A DNA stretch of 64,000 nt from Gymnorhina tibicen. Lineage: Eukaryota > Chordata > Aves > Passeriformes > Artamidae. The notes beneath the pieces are model-generated. The model was given only the letters and a program-made list of their open reading frames with translations, searched no databases and was not told the origin of the DNA. Below are positions 63,932 to 64,000 of the stretch, piece by piece; the first letter of the stretch is position 1, and the number at the start of each line of letters is the position of its first letter. The stretch spans positions 1-64,000 of the forward strand of contig VXAZ01009410.1 in assembly GCA_013399875.1 (NCBI GenBank), in the 5' to 3' direction. The translations under genes were made by a program, and so were the position numbers.

Positions 63932-64000
63932 CTAGAAGGGAAAAGAAAGAAAAAATTATACACACTTAAGTATTTACTAAACATCCTCCTTGCTATCAAA

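Overview
This is a vertebrate nuclear window, almost certainly from a bird and probably a passerine. Three observations point there: CR1 retrotransposon pieces are the dominant repeat; the solo LTRs resemble LTR families I know from songbird genomes (a recollection, not a database match); and the two genes found, BDP1 and MCCC2, are neighbours in the same order and orientation in human (5q13), a block that lies on the Z chromosome in birds. The sequence is AT-rich and intron-dominated, with one assembly gap of 124 N and one isolated ambiguous base.

Both genes read on the minus strand, head to tail. BDP1 fills about 24,071 to 63,931 and continues off the right edge. I could join 37 coding exons, every junction in frame, from inside the SANT domain to the stop codon: 5,960 coding nt, about 1,985 residues. 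Its middle part is a tandem series of exon pairs. Phase-compatible 'A' exons carry a basic motif of the type R-x-x-Q-R-P-K-P-N-L-x-R and alternate with short acidic 'B' exons. BDP1 is a TFIIIB subunit (RNA polymerase III initiation). Its 3' UTR appears to run to a poly(A) signal near 21,743.

About 450 bp further on is a CpG island (about 20,940-21,265) interrupted by the N gap. This is the likely promoter and first exon of MCCC2, the carboxyltransferase (beta) subunit of mitochondrial 3-methylcrotonyl-CoA carboxylase (leucine breakdown). Exons 2 to 8 of MCCC2 follow at 17,883 down to 94, in frame throughout; the gene continues off the left edge.

Repeats sit in introns: CR1 fragments at 1.3, 1.9, 16.8-17.8, 42.6-44.0 and 56.5-58.5 kb; solo LTRs or LTR fragments at 36.6, 38.5-39.1, 44.7-45.2, 51.2-51.7 and 56.6-57.6 kb; and a 77-bp minisatellite at 9.3 kb. 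The most unusual structure is a pair of inverted CR1 cores in two BDP1 introns. They are >99% identical over about 835 bp although both are decayed and their flanks have diverged, which suggests gene conversion or a recent local duplication. A second notable item is an unassigned 117-bp open stretch at 52,307-52,423 with good splice sites and a frame-preserving phase, a candidate extra BDP1 exon. I saw no prokaryotic, CRISPR or intact-virus content, no tRNA or rRNA genes, and no wholly new system.
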